From contig NZ_JAAXCM010000034.1 of assembly GCF_019734885.1 (NCBI RefSeq), forward strand, positions 1 to 64,000: a DNA stretch of 64,000 bases, written 5' to 3'. This document shows, piece after piece, positions 37,853 to 46,962 of this stretch (the stretch's first letter is position 1; the number at the start of each line of letters is the position of its first letter). A model generated the notes under the pieces. That model was not told where the DNA came from and made no database searches. It worked only from the letters and a program-made list of their open reading frames with translations. This stretch comes from Pseudocoprococcus catus (GTDB lineage Bacteria; Bacillota; Clostridia; Lachnospirales; Lachnospiraceae). The position numbers and the translations under genes were made by a program.

Positions 37853-38344
37853 ATGGAAAATATGACAGGTAAGGTTTGGGTACTTGGCGATGATATTGAT
37901 ACCGATATCATTATTCCCACAGAGTATCTGGCCATGAAAACAATTGACGATATGAAACAGTATGGTTTCAGTCCCCTGCGTCCTGAACTGGCAGGGCAGA
38001 TACAAAAAGGCGACATCATTGTTGCCGGCAAGAATTTCGGCTGCGGTTCCTCGAGAGAGCAGGCACCTGAGATCATCAAGGCATTGGGCATCCAGTGTGT
38101 CATTGCCAAATCCTTTGCAAGAATCTTTTTCAGAAATTCCATCAACAACGGTCTGCTTCTGATCGAACAGCCTGATCTTCATGATGATATCAAAGAAGGC
38201 GATACCATTACCGTTCATATGAATGAGCATATTGACTACAGCGGCAAAGAATATCCCATCGCCTCTCTGCCTGAAAATCTCATGAACATCATTCAGGCAG
38301 GCGGCCTTGTAGGTGCCATGCGAAAGCTGAACGGATTGGATTAA
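37853..38344 (+). CDS. leuD: 3-isopropylmalate dehydratase-type small subunit (copy 2)
   Basis: 163 residues, same fold and core (GKNFGCGSSREQAPEIIKAL, IAKSFARIFFRNSINNGLLL) as copy 1 but with loop YLAM (TDIIIPTEYLAMK) in place of YLLL. Hence the two enzymes probably differ in substrate or affinity. GAGGTG precedes the ATG. It lies 131 bases after leuC copy 1, with no clear terminator or promoter between, so all four genes may be one transcript. Confidence 0.87.
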   Translation: MENMTGKVWVLGDDIDTDIIIPTEYLAMKTIDDMKQYGFSPLRPELAGQIQKGDIIVAGKNFGCGSSREQAPEIIKALGIQCVIAKSFARIFFRNSINNGLLLIEQPDLHDDIKEGDTITVHMNEHIDYSGKEYPIASLPENLMNIIQAGGLVGAMRKLNGLD

Positions 38345-38360
38345 GAGAAAGGAGCAGACA

Positions 38361-39605
38361 ATGGGCGAGACAATTATTGAAAAGATTATCCGACATAATA
38401 CAGGAAAAAATGTCAAACCTGGCGATATCGTCACAGTGAATGTAGACCGCGTCATGATTCATGATATTTTTATTCCTTTTGTAGCAGAAAAATTTGAAGA
38501 AATGGGTTTTACAAAACTCTATGATCCGGAAAAAGTGATTCTGATCTATGACCATCTGGTTCCCGCCAGCCAGCTGGATGATACAAGGCATTTTCGTATC
38601 GGTGATGCATTTGCAGCCAAATACGGCATGCCTCACGTCCACAGAAGTGATGGTATCTGCCATCAGCTGATGACAGAGGCCGGTTACGTTAAACCGGGAG
38701 ACGTTGTTTTCGGTACAGACAGCCATACAACAACTTACGGCTGTGTTGGTGCCTTCTCATCCGGTATCGGCTATACAGAAATGGCCAGCATTCTCGGTAC
38801 AGGTACGATGTGGATCAAAGTGCCTGAGACAATCAAAGTTGTCATTGAAGGAGAACTTCCTGTCAATGTCATGTCCAAGGATATCATCCTTCGCCTGATC
38901 GGTGATCTCGGTGCAGACGGTGCGACTTACAAAGCACTTGAATTTACAGGCAGCACGGTTGACAATATGTCTGTGGCAAGCCGTATGACCATGTCCAATA
39001 TGGCCGTTGAAGCCGGTGCCAAATGTGCCTTATTTACACCGGATGAAAAAACAGCTGAATATTGTGATGTCACTCTCAACGATTATCAGAAGAGCCTTAA
39101 AGGCGATGAGGATGCCGTTTATATGAAAACCATCACTTACCGTGCCGAGGATTTCGTGCCTGTAATGGCCTGTCCTTCACAAGTGGACAAAATCCGTGAT
39201 GTCAGCACCCTTGAAGGCACACCGATCGATCAGGTCTTTATCGGTTCATGTACCAATGGCCGTCTGGAAGACCTTTCAGCGGCAGCAGAGGTCTTAAAAG
39301 GACAGAAAGTCGCTGATTATGTTAAACTGATCGTTACCCCTGCCAGCCGCAAGATTTATAAGCAGGCTGTGGACCAGGGCATCATGGAAATCCTGGCAGA
39401 TGCAGGTGCTATTATTACCCATCCTGGCTGCGGTCTTTGCTGCGGCCGAACAGGCGGCATCCTGTCTGACGGAGAACGTGTTGTTGCTACCAATAACCGT
39501 AATTTCCTGGGCCGTATGGGTACATCCAGTGTCGAAATTTATCTGGCATCCCCGAGAACAGCAGCAGCCTGTGCAGTTGCCGGTAAAATCGTCACTCCGG
39601 AATAA
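38361..39605 (+). CDS. leuC: 3-isopropylmalate dehydratase-type large subunit (copy 2)
   Basis: 414 residues. Cluster cysteines in canonical context: FIGSCTNGRLEDLSAAAEVL and HPGCGLCCGRTGG. SDGICHQLMTEAGYVKPGD and FGTDSHTTTYGCVGAFSSGI complete the active-site set. This copy looks like the ordinary archaeal/clostridial LeuC-HacA group, and is the better candidate for leucine synthesis (or a homoaconitase/dimethylmalate dehydratase relative). AAAGGAG ahead of the ATG; a terminator follows at 39661. Confidence 0.88.
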   Translation: MGETIIEKIIRHNTGKNVKPGDIVTVNVDRVMIHDIFIPFVAEKFEEMGFTKLYDPEKVILIYDHLVPASQLDDTRHFRIGDAFAAKYGMPHVHRSDGICHQLMTEAGYVKPGDVVFGTDSHTTTYGCVGAFSSGIGYTEMASILGTGTMWIKVPETIKVVIEGELPVNVMSKDIILRLIGDLGADGATYKALEFTGSTVDNMSVASRMTMSNMAVEAGAKCALFTPDEKTAEYCDVTLNDYQKSLKGDEDAVYMKTITYRAEDFVPVMACPSQVDKIRDVSTLEGTPIDQVFIGSCTNGRLEDLSAAAEVLKGQKVADYVKLIVTPASRKIYKQAVDQGIMEILADAGAIITHPGCGLCCGRTGGILSDGERVVATNNRNFLGRMGTSSVEIYLASPRTAAACAVAGKIVTPE

Positions 39606-39660
39606 ACAGGAACTCTTTCTAACTGCCCACAAATTATCATTATAAATAAATTCATTCTAT

Positions 39661-39710
39661 GAAAAACCGTGTTTGTACTTTTCTGTGCAAATGCGGTTTT
39701 TCCCTTTTTC
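39661..39710 (+). terminator. Terminator after the leuDC genes
   Basis: GAAAAACCG (39661-39669) pairs perfectly with CGGTTTTTC (39694-39702), followed by CCTTTTT. It lies in the region that an over-long trkH reading would translate, which supports the later start of trkH. Confidence 0.75.
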
Positions 39711-39802
39711 CTCTTCCGTTATTCCGGAATTTGGATTATACTGTTTTTATATTTGTCTGCAACCTATTGCAGATCTTTTGTTTACGATGGGAGGAAATCA
39801 TA

Positions 39803-41101
39803 TTGAATAAACTACTGAAAACACAATCCGCCCCCAGGATTATTGCCAGCGGCTTTGCCCTGGTGATTTTTATCGGTTCGTTATTGCTGATGCTGCCATG
39901 CAGCATTCAGCCCGGCACTCATTTGAATTACATTGATGCCTTATACACATCTACCAGTGCCGTCTGTGTCACCGGCCTGACAGTGGTGGATGCCGGTGAT
40001 ACTTTCACGGCTCTCGGGCAATTTTTCCTGGCTGTGCTAATCCAGATCGGCGGCTTAGGTGTCACATCCATCAGCGCTGGCGTCATTCTGGCCATGGGCA
40101 GACGTGTCAACCTGAAAGGGCGAATGCTCATTCGTGAGTCTATGAATCTGGATGCAGGCCGGGGACTGATCGGTTTTGTCTATACAGTTTTTAAAACTAC
40201 CCTGCTAATCGAATTGATCGGCGCAGCACTGAGTTTCATCGTTTTTATACAGGATTATTCCCTGTTCAGGGCCATCGGCGTCAGTCTGTTCCATTCCGTT
40301 GCCTCTTTTAATAATGCCGGATTTGACATTTTTGGCGGCGGACAGAGTATGGTTCCCTATGCGGATAATATTTTTCTGAATATCATTACCTGTGTCCTCA
40401 TCTTTTTCGGCGGCATCGGCTTCCTTGTTATTCAGGAATTATGGCAAAAGAAATGTCAATGGAAGAAGCTGTCCATGCATACCAAAGTCGTCTTATCTGT
40501 CAGTCTGACTTTGATCATCATCGGTACTTTATTGATCAAATTAACAGAACCCGTTTCGTGGTTATGTGCGCTGTTTCACAGTGTTTCCACCCGAACAGCC
40601 GGTTTTGCCTCACGTCCTATCGGCGATTTCGGTGCTCCTGCATTACTTGTGATGATCGTGCTGATGTTTATCGGTGCATCTTCGGGATCAACAGGCGGTG
40701 GCATCAAGACGAGCACCTTTTTTGTCTTGATCCGGGGAATTTTTTCAGCAGCCACCAACCAATCGGAAAAGGCCTTTCATTATTCTATTCCGAAAGATGC
40801 CTTCAAAAAAGCCGCCGTTATTTCCATTCTGGCGGCAGGTGTCGTCATCACATCCACCTACATTCTGATGATCCTGGAACCGCAGGTGGATCTGCTGGAT
40901 GCATTATTCGAAATGACCAGTGCCTTTTCAACTGCGGGATTATCAACCGGTATTTCATCCGGTCTGCATCTTCCTGCCAAAATACTTTCAATCATGATGA
41001 TGTTTACCGGAAGACTCGGACCACTGACCATTGCCTCTTTATGGTATTTTTCACGTGGAGAACTCGCACTTTATCCCGATGGCAATATTGTTGTCGGATA
41101 A
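39803..41101 (+). CDS. trkH: Potassium uptake channel subunit (TrkH/KtrB family)
   Basis: 432 residues, membrane. Four M1-P-M2 repeats with the selectivity-filter loops STSAVCVTGL, ASFNNAGFDIF, SVSTRTAGFAS and SAFSTAGLSTG. Short length and loop form are closer to KtrB of Firmicutes than to proteobacterial TrkH. The start is TTG 39803 behind GGGAGG (39789-39794); earlier in-frame codons fall in the leuC terminator. The regulatory subunit follows after 35 bases. Confidence 0.9.
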   Translation: MNKLLKTQSAPRIIASGFALVIFIGSLLLMLPCSIQPGTHLNYIDALYTSTSAVCVTGLTVVDAGDTFTALGQFFLAVLIQIGGLGVTSISAGVILAMGRRVNLKGRMLIRESMNLDAGRGLIGFVYTVFKTTLLIELIGAALSFIVFIQDYSLFRAIGVSLFHSVASFNNAGFDIFGGGQSMVPYADNIFLNIITCVLIFFGGIGFLVIQELWQKKCQWKKLSMHTKVVLSVSLTLIIIGTLLIKLTEPVSWLCALFHSVSTRTAGFASRPIGDFGAPALLVMIVLMFIGASSGSTGGGIKTSTFFVLIRGIFSAATNQSEKAFHYSIPKDAFKKAAVISILAAGVVITSTYILMILEPQVDLLDALFEMTSAFSTAGLSTGISSGLHLPAKILSIMMMFTGRLGPLTIASLWYFSRGELALYPDGNIVVG

Positions 41102-41136
41102 CGTCAGACCAATATTTCAACAGACAGGAGATAAAA

Positions 41137-41841
41137 ATGTTAAATTTAAAAAATAATTCATATTGTTCCAGGAATTCAAAAAATAAAAACATGACTTACG
41201 GTATCGTGGGTCTCGGCCGTTTTGGTTCGGCACTGGCCATGGATCTGGCTTCAGCCGGAGCAGAGATCGTTGTAATGGATAAAAACGAGGAAAGGGTCCG
41301 GACCCTGCGTGAAATGACTGAACATGCCTACGTTGTTGCAAATCTGGACAAAAAAACGCTCATTGAAACCGGTATCCAGAACTGTGATGCCGCCATCGTC
41401 TGCATTGCCGAACATCTGGATACATCCATACTGACGACCCTCAACCTTGTCTCACTGGGTATTCCAAGAGTCATTGCCAAAGCAGCAACCGCAGAGCATG
41501 GGATTATTCTTGAAAAACTGGGAGCGGAAGTTGTTTTTCCTGAACGGGATATGGCCATCCGCCTTGCAAGCCGCCTTGAAAATTCACATAATCTTGATAT
41601 AGTTCAATTGAGCGAACAGATCAATATATCCAAAACAATTGTAGCAAATGCGGCAATTGGGTTAAGTGTCAGAGATATCAACCTCAGAGAACGCTTTGGC
41701 CTGAATATCATTGCCATTCAAAGTGACGATATCGTTATCAATCTTGTAACACCGGATTATAGATTCAAAGAAGGGGATATTCTCTTTGTTTCCGGATCCA
41801 AAGAAGGTATTTTCAAGCTCAATCAGTGGCTCAACGATTAA
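41137..41841 (+). CDS. trkA: Potassium uptake regulatory subunit (TrkA/KtrA, RCK)
   Basis: 234 residues: N-terminal Rossmann RCK domain starting TYGIVGLGRFGSALAMDLA (GxGxxG) with acidic VVMDKNEERV, then a TrkA-C domain (FGLNIIAIQ, GDILFVSGSKEGI). Binds nucleotides and gates the TrkH/KtrB channel from the cytoplasm. AGGAG precedes ATG 41137. A longer in-frame reading from 40441 overlaps trkH and is not real. The first 17 residues (Asn/Lys-rich) may be an extra tail; a second ATG at 41191 would drop it. Confidence 0.9.
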   Translation: MLNLKNNSYCSRNSKNKNMTYGIVGLGRFGSALAMDLASAGAEIVVMDKNEERVRTLREMTEHAYVVANLDKKTLIETGIQNCDAAIVCIAEHLDTSILTTLNLVSLGIPRVIAKAATAEHGIILEKLGAEVVFPERDMAIRLASRLENSHNLDIVQLSEQINISKTIVANAAIGLSVRDINLRERFGLNIIAIQSDDIVINLVTPDYRFKEGDILFVSGSKEGIFKLNQWLND

Positions 41842-41910
41842 GATGCTTTTCTGATGCATTTTTTGTTTAAAATGTATCTTATTAAAATCATCCGACAGGA
41901 GGAACGCCAC

Positions 41911-42570
41911 ATGATACGCATTTTAATTGTGGAAGATGAAAAACCCATTTCAAACCTGATCAGGCTGAGTCTGACAAAAGCAGGTTATCACTGTACGTGT
42001 GCTTATGACGGCAATGCCGCTGTGGAACTGCTGGATCAGGAAATCTTTGACTTAATTCTGCTGGATATCATGCTGCCGGGAGCTAACGGTTTTGAACTGA
42101 TGGATTACATCAGACCGTTGGGGATTCCTGTTATCTTTCTTACCGCCGTCAATTCTGTAGGCAACCGTGTCCGAGGATTGAAAATGGGAGCGGAAGATTA
42201 TATCATCAAGCCCTTTGAGATCATTGAATTGCTGGCCAGAGTGGAAGTCGTTCTCAGACGTTACAACAAAATGATCCGGCATCTCCATGTGGCCGGTATT
42301 GATATTGATACCGTCAGTATGGCAGTCAAAAGAGGGGACGATGAAATCCAGCTGACTAATAAAGAGTATGAATTGTTATTATTATTCGCCAGGAATCCCG
42401 GTATTGCCCTCTACAAGGAAACGATCTACGAACGGGTATGGGGCGGTGAATATGTTCCGGGATCAAGAACAGTAGAGCTTCATGTACAGCGTATGCGCAA
42501 AAAAGTCGGCTGGGAGAAAGCCCTTGTTACTATCCCGAAAGTGGGCTACAGATTGGTGGACACAACATGA
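41911..42570 (+). CDS. OmpR-family response regulator
   Basis: 219 residues. Receiver domain with phospho-acceptor D52 (LILLDIMLPGANGFELMDYI) and conserved Lys (EDYIIKPFEI); winged-helix DNA-binding domain ending VHVQRMRKKVG-like LHVQRMRKKVGWEKALVTIP. AGGAGG selects ATG 41911. The histidine kinase overlaps by 4 bases. Follows trkA by 69 bases, so potassium transport or ion stress is a possible target, as for KdpDE, but this is inference. Confidence 0.93.
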   Translation: MIRILIVEDEKPISNLIRLSLTKAGYHCTCAYDGNAAVELLDQEIFDLILLDIMLPGANGFELMDYIRPLGIPVIFLTAVNSVGNRVRGLKMGAEDYIIKPFEIIELLARVEVVLRRYNKMIRHLHVAGIDIDTVSMAVKRGDDEIQLTNKEYELLLLFARNPGIALYKETIYERVWGGEYVPGSRTVELHVQRMRKKVGWEKALVTIPKVGYRLVDTT

Positions 42571-43970
42571 AATTCAAATACAAAGTGATGCTTTATATGA
42601 CAGCCTTTCTTTCATTCTTCTATGTGGTCAGTGCCTGTCTTTTGATCTTTGTCTCATTTCAGACATCACTGAACAAAGAAAAGGCCAATGCACTGAACAC
42701 CCATCGAATGATCCAGAATATGCTGCTTGTTTCAAAGGATATGAATCAGAGAGCCTATCAATATACCCTTAATCAGCTGGCCAGCCAGAATGCTTCCATG
42801 TGGAAAGGCATCCGTCTCAAAGAAGCCAAAAATCGGATCCTTTATTATGAGAGTGGCTATATGCCTTATTTACTGACACAGGATGATATTCAGACGATGG
42901 AAGAGGAGACCTGCTGTCTGATCCGGTATATCCAAAAAGGTACAAGTCATTTTGTCCAGATTTCAGGTCTCATAGATACCGGCAGCACCTCCCTTGTTCT
43001 GGAGATTTCCCAGGATGTGACACAGGTTTATGCTGCCCGGGAGACACAGCTTCAAATCTACAAAGCCATTCTTGCCTTTGTCCTGACGGCTGGTTCTATA
43101 GGTGCACTGCTGATCTCCGAAAAATTAACGAAACCTATTCGTCAGCTGTCGGAAACATCCCGTAAAATTGCAGGAGGCAACCTGTCTATTCGGTCGAATA
43201 TTCATTCCGGTGATGAGATTGAACTGCTGTCCAGAGATTTCAATCACATGACAGACAGTCTTGAGGACAATATCCGCAAAATGGCAGACAGTATCCGCAG
43301 ACAGGAAGAATTTATGGGAAGCTTTGCCCATGAGTTAAAAACACCTATGACATCCATTATCGGTTATGCCGATCTAATGCGCAGTCAGGCACTCACCAAA
43401 GAAGAGCAGCAGGAAGCAGCGGAATATATTTTTTCTGAGGGACAGCGCCTTGAAAGTCTGTCATTAAAATTGCTGGATCTGCTGGTCCTCAAAAAGAGAG
43501 ACTTTGAATTTCGTCCGACAAATCTTCAGGCTCTCATAGAAAGTGCTGTCAGAACAACACTGCCGTCTATGGAAGGAAGACAGATCCGACTGAAAGAACG
43601 GTCAGATGAAGGGCTCTGCCTATTAGAACCGGATCTTACAAAATCTCTGATCGTTAATCTGATCGACAATGCCAGAAAAGCCATAGATAACGGAGGTTCC
43701 ATCCTTGTGACCGGCAGACTGACATCAGAAGGCTGTGAAATTACGGTAACAGATACCGGTCGTGGTATGAAAAAAGAAGAATTGGCCCGTATTACGGAAG
43801 CTTTTTATCGTGTTGATAAATCCCGTTCCCGTGCCCAGGGCGGTGCCGGCCTTGGCCTGGCACTCTGCCAGGAAATTGCCCAGCTGCATCATGGCGGACT
43901 GTTATTCGAAAGTACCCCCGGAAAGGGAACCATTGTCAAAGCTATTTTAAATGGAGGCAGCATGAAATGA
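42567..43970 (+). CDS. Sensor histidine kinase
   Basis: 467 residues. Transmembrane segment about 8-31, extracellular sensor of roughly 130 residues, second segment about 165-184, HAMP (TKPIRQLSETSRKIAGGNLS), HisKA with H255 (FAHELKTPMTSIIGYADLMR), and an HATPase domain with N-box LIVNLIDNARKAI, G1 VTDTGRGM and G2 GGAGLGLALCQEIA. Pairs with the upstream regulator; both ends overlap neighbours by ATGA, so three genes are translated as a unit. Confidence 0.94.
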   Translation: MKFKYKVMLYMTAFLSFFYVVSACLLIFVSFQTSLNKEKANALNTHRMIQNMLLVSKDMNQRAYQYTLNQLASQNASMWKGIRLKEAKNRILYYESGYMPYLLTQDDIQTMEEETCCLIRYIQKGTSHFVQISGLIDTGSTSLVLEISQDVTQVYAARETQLQIYKAILAFVLTAGSIGALLISEKLTKPIRQLSETSRKIAGGNLSIRSNIHSGDEIELLSRDFNHMTDSLEDNIRKMADSIRRQEEFMGSFAHELKTPMTSIIGYADLMRSQALTKEEQQEAAEYIFSEGQRLESLSLKLLDLLVLKKRDFEFRPTNLQALIESAVRTTLPSMEGRQIRLKERSDEGLCLLEPDLTKSLIVNLIDNARKAIDNGGSILVTGRLTSEGCEITVTDTGRGMKKEELARITEAFYRVDKSRSRAQGGAGLGLALCQEIAQLHHGGLLFESTPGKGTIVKAILNGGSMK

Positions 43971-44884
43971 GATTAAAAAAGAAATATCTGTTACTGCCCG
44001 TGGTCACGCTTGCTGTTATCCTGCTTTGCTTTCTGCTTCCATCTATATTTTTTCAGATCTATGATCAGGAATGGACCGGCAAAAGGGTAGAAAAATCCGC
44101 CAATGCCTCCGGGCTCAGCATCGACAGCATGCCATTCAGTGAGAAAATCACTATGATCCAGGATTTGGATCAGATAGAATCCGCATTAAACGAAGAGAGT
44201 GTAAACCTGGATGCAGCTATTCTAAGCAGAGGCTACAAATTAACCAAAGAAGAGGCCTGGAATAATATCATAGCAGAATTCATGAAACTGGCTGATGATC
44301 TTGAATCGATTATGCCTGAATTTTATAAATATATATCATTCCTGCAGGATTACAATGACGCCATCACCTACTTTGCTGAGCCAGGTTCTATTAAAGCGGT
44401 TCTTGTTACAGATCAAGAAGGAAATTCAACAATCATATGGACCATCTGTTTTCAAATGAGCTATGACTTTTTAAATAATATTCAAGCAGAGGCTTATGCA
44501 TCCGCATACATTTCCCTGCCTTACGTGGAACTCTACTATGACGAAAGCAGCGGCTATCTACTGGGGGCTGAAATTTATAATCTGGATATCGGTGATATTA
44601 CCAGCATGAGGACTATTGCGGATGCAGAATGGCAATGGCGTGATGCAGAATTTCCATATAGTGGAGAAATCACTTTCGAAAATTATATAGACTGCTATTT
44701 TCTGAAACGTTATGCAGAGTATGCAGGCTGGCCATCCGGCAAAAAATCTACAGAATGGTATCCCACATCAGATGCAATGATGGCTATGCAGACAACGAAA
44801 GACAATGATACGCTCCGTCTGACATGTTCTGTCTATCTAGATATGGAACATTTTTTAAACATCAAGCTGAATAGAGAAAACTAA
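43967..44884 (+). CDS. Single-pass membrane protein of unknown function
   Basis: 305 residues. Short basic N-terminus and one hydrophobic segment (YLLLPVVTLAVILLCFLLPS), then a roughly 270-residue extracytoplasmic domain rich in acidic and aromatic residues (for example PEFYKYISFLQDYNDAITYF and YIDCYFLKRYAEYAGWPSG). No domain recognised. It is coupled to the histidine kinase by a 4-base overlap, so it may be a sensor accessory or the regulated output. Ends at a bidirectional terminator. Confidence 0.75.
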   Translation: MRLKKKYLLLPVVTLAVILLCFLLPSIFFQIYDQEWTGKRVEKSANASGLSIDSMPFSEKITMIQDLDQIESALNEESVNLDAAILSRGYKLTKEEAWNNIIAEFMKLADDLESIMPEFYKYISFLQDYNDAITYFAEPGSIKAVLVTDQEGNSTIIWTICFQMSYDFLNNIQAEAYASAYISLPYVELYYDESSGYLLGAEIYNLDIGDITSMRTIADAEWQWRDAEFPYSGEITFENYIDCYFLKRYAEYAGWPSGKKSTEWYPTSDAMMAMQTTKDNDTLRLTCSVYLDMEHFLNIKLNREN

Positions 44885-44903
44885 TGCAATTGGCAACAGC
44901 AAA

Positions 44904-44934
44904 AAAATCGCCGAGGGTTTACTCGGCGATTTTT
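44904..44934. terminator. Bidirectional terminator, also coding for the TetR tail
   Basis: AAAATCGCCGAG, loop GGTTTA, CTCGGCGATTTT: perfect 12-bp stem with A-run and T-run. On the minus strand the right arm encodes the last codons of the TetR gene (KIAE and stop). Confidence 0.88.
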
Positions 44935-45503
44935 GTCATATAAGGTTTTAAGGCCGATAATACAAGGGTGTAAGAAATCTTTGCAAGACTTTCCGGTGTA
45001 TCATCAAAATTATTCTTCATCCAGCTGATGATCAGCCCAAGACATCCGGCAATACAAAAGCTGTTGACTCTTTCAAGGGTACGCTCATCTAAGTGTACCA
45101 GATAAGGCTTCAGATATTTCATACAGTGACTGGAAATAATCTGTTCAATCTGGCGCATGAAAGCAACATCTCCATTCGGACCGAGAAGGGCAGAAGCAAT
45201 TTCTCTGTTGTCTGCAATAAAAACAAACAATTCCGTAATATGCGGCATGGTTTCTCCAATTTTCACCGGCTCATCATTATGGATAATCTCCAGGATCTCA
45301 TTCTTCAGATCATTCTCCGTCTGCTCCATCAGATCATAAATATCTGTATAATGCAGGTAAAAAGTCGAACGGTTAATATCCACTTCTTCCACCAGTTCTT
45401 TAACTGCAATTTCTTTGATGGTTTTCTCTTTTAATAATTTAGCCAGACCATGTCTGAGCTGCGCTTTTGTCTTTCTAATTCGGCGATCCATCTTTTCAGC
45501 CAT
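44919..45503 (-). CDS. TetR-family transcriptional regulator
   Basis: 194 residues from the minus-strand ATG at 45503 (GGGAGG upstream; a TTG five codons earlier is part of that site). N-terminal HTH: LLKEKTIKEIAVKELVEEVD then INRSTFYLHYTDIYDLMEQ. The C-terminal ligand domain (LFVFIADNREIASALLGPNG) resembles the TetR_C group often found in dihydroxyacetone-kinase-type regulators. It is divergent from the capsule locus, 352 bases away, and convergent with the kinase unit. Target unknown. Confidence 0.9.
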   Translation of the reverse strand: MAEKMDRRIRKTKAQLRHGLAKLLKEKTIKEIAVKELVEEVDINRSTFYLHYTDIYDLMEQTENDLKNEILEIIHNDEPVKIGETMPHITELFVFIADNREIASALLGPNGDVAFMRQIEQIISSHCMKYLKPYLVHLDERTLERVNSFCIAGCLGLIISWMKNNFDDTPESLAKISYTLVLSALKPYMTKIAE

Positions 45504-45855
45504 TTCATTTCCTCCCAATTTTATATCCTAAAGCCTTTCAAAACATGAGGTACTCTGATCGATTTTGTTTATTATGTATACAAATCAACATTATATCTAT
45601 TAAACTATACAATAAGTATAAATATTAATCAAGTCCCTTTTTTCAGTAATTCGTTTAAAAAAACAGACACAAGCAGCCTTTTTTTCTATTCTTTCCCATG
45701 CATGATCATCCAATACCCAACTCACACTGACAAAATATTTTAAATACAGCAGGTCCGGCAAAAATAAGGCTGTTTTCTCATTCTTTAGTATGACGAGCCA
45801 ATAAAAAATCCCCGCTATAATAAGGACAAATTCAGAAAAAAGAAGGATTGGGACG
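45504..45855. promoter_or_regulatory. AT-rich spacer between TetR and the polysaccharide locus
   Basis: 352 bases, no gene. A consensus TATAAT at 45816-45821 lies 34 bases before the first polysaccharide gene and probably drives the locus; its -35 is poor (TGACGA region, spacing long), hinting at an activator. AT-rich sequence near 45560-45640 could hold the TetR promoter and operator, but no clear palindrome was identified. Confidence 0.45.
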
Positions 45856-46944
45856 ATGATTGAAAATTTACTTGACAGACAGACGATTCATCCGGAAACC
45901 GCCGGCATGATGGCATGCATCACCCACCGCAGGATACTGGTCACCGGCGGCGGTGGCTCCATCGGCAGCGAGCTGTGCAGACAGATTGCCGGATATCATC
46001 CAAAACAGCTGATCATTTTTGATATTTATGAAAACAACGCCTATGAACTGCAGATGGAGCTTCAATTCCGATATCCAAAGCTGGATCTGATCGTGCTGAT
46101 CGGTTCTGTAAGGGATGAGAAGCGGGTCATGACTATTTTTAGAAAATACCGGCCCGAAATTATTTTTCATGCAGCCGCACATAAGCATGTCCCATTGATG
46201 GAGACAAGTCCCGGTGAAGCTGTGAAGAATAATATTATCGGTACTTTCCATATTGCCAGTGCCTCCGACAAATACCATGCATCCAAAATGATACTGATCT
46301 CCACAGATAAGGCCGTCCGGCCAACAAATGTAATGGGTGCTTCCAAACGGATCTGCGAAATGATCATTCAGGAATTCTCACAAAAATCAAGAACCGATTA
46401 TGCGGCTGTACGCTTTGGAAATGTCATGGGCAGCAACGGCAGTGTCATTCCCTTGTTTGAAAAGCAAATTGCCCATGGCGGTCCTGTCACCGTCACACAC
46501 CCCGATATGACGCGTTATTTTATGACGATTCCGGAAGCTGTGACACTGGTACTCCAGGCAGCAGCCTTCGCAAAGGGCGGAGAAATATTTATTCTCGACA
46601 TGGGTGAACCTGTACATATTCTTGAACTTGCAAAGAAGATGATTCGTCTTGCCGGATTGATTCCCGGACAGGATATTCCGATTGTATTTACTGGTCTGAG
46701 ACCCGGTGAAAAGCTTTATGAGGAACTGGTCATTGATAAAAGACATCTGAACCGGACATCCAATGACAAAATTTTTATCTGCCAACAGGAACCCATTGAT
46801 ATCTTCCAGCTGAAGTCAAAAATGAAACTGCTTTACCATGCAGCAAAGGAGGAGAGCAGTGACATGAAATGGCTGTTGAAAGAACTGCTGCCGGAATATC
46901 ATATACCGGAAAAAGAAGATACCCAGATTCCTCTAAACGGATAA
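45856..46944 (+). CDS. NDP-sugar 4,6-dehydratase, CapD/PglF type (short form)
   Basis: 362 residues. Extended SDR enzyme acting on UDP-GlcNAc-like donors: ILVTGGGGSIGSELCRQI (NAD loop), FHAAAHKHVPLMETSPGEAV, ISTDKAVRPTNVMGASKR (the family has Met-x-x-x-Lys in place of Tyr-x-x-x-Lys), GGPVTVTHPDMTRYFMTIPE and LRPGEKLYEELV. Full CapD/PglF proteins carry an N-terminal membrane domain; this copy has only the soluble enzyme. First gene of the polysaccharide locus and the likely source of its initiating amino sugar precursor. Confidence 0.88.
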   Translation: MIENLLDRQTIHPETAGMMACITHRRILVTGGGGSIGSELCRQIAGYHPKQLIIFDIYENNAYELQMELQFRYPKLDLIVLIGSVRDEKRVMTIFRKYRPEIIFHAAAHKHVPLMETSPGEAVKNNIIGTFHIASASDKYHASKMILISTDKAVRPTNVMGASKRICEMIIQEFSQKSRTDYAAVRFGNVMGSNGSVIPLFEKQIAHGGPVTVTHPDMTRYFMTIPEAVTLVLQAAAFAKGGEIFILDMGEPVHILELAKKMIRLAGLIPGQDIPIVFTGLRPGEKLYEELVIDKRHLNRTSNDKIFICQQEPIDIFQLKSKMKLLYHAAKEESSDMKWLLKELLPEYHIPEKEDTQIPLNG

Positions 46945-46962
46945 GAACACAGGAGGCAAATC

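Noticed and set aside
37747-37872. 41-codon ORF between the two leuDC pairs
   Set aside because: No proper ribosome spacing (GGAGA abuts the ATG), runs into leuD copy 2 and resembles nothing known.
39659-39802. N-terminal extension of trkH
   Set aside because: It would translate through the leuDC terminator hairpin; GGGAGG and TTG 39803 give a normal N-terminus.
40441-41136. Long in-frame extension upstream of trkA
   Set aside because: It overlaps the real trkH coding region, lacks a ribosome site and has Cys/His-rich random composition; the start at 41137 has AGGAG.
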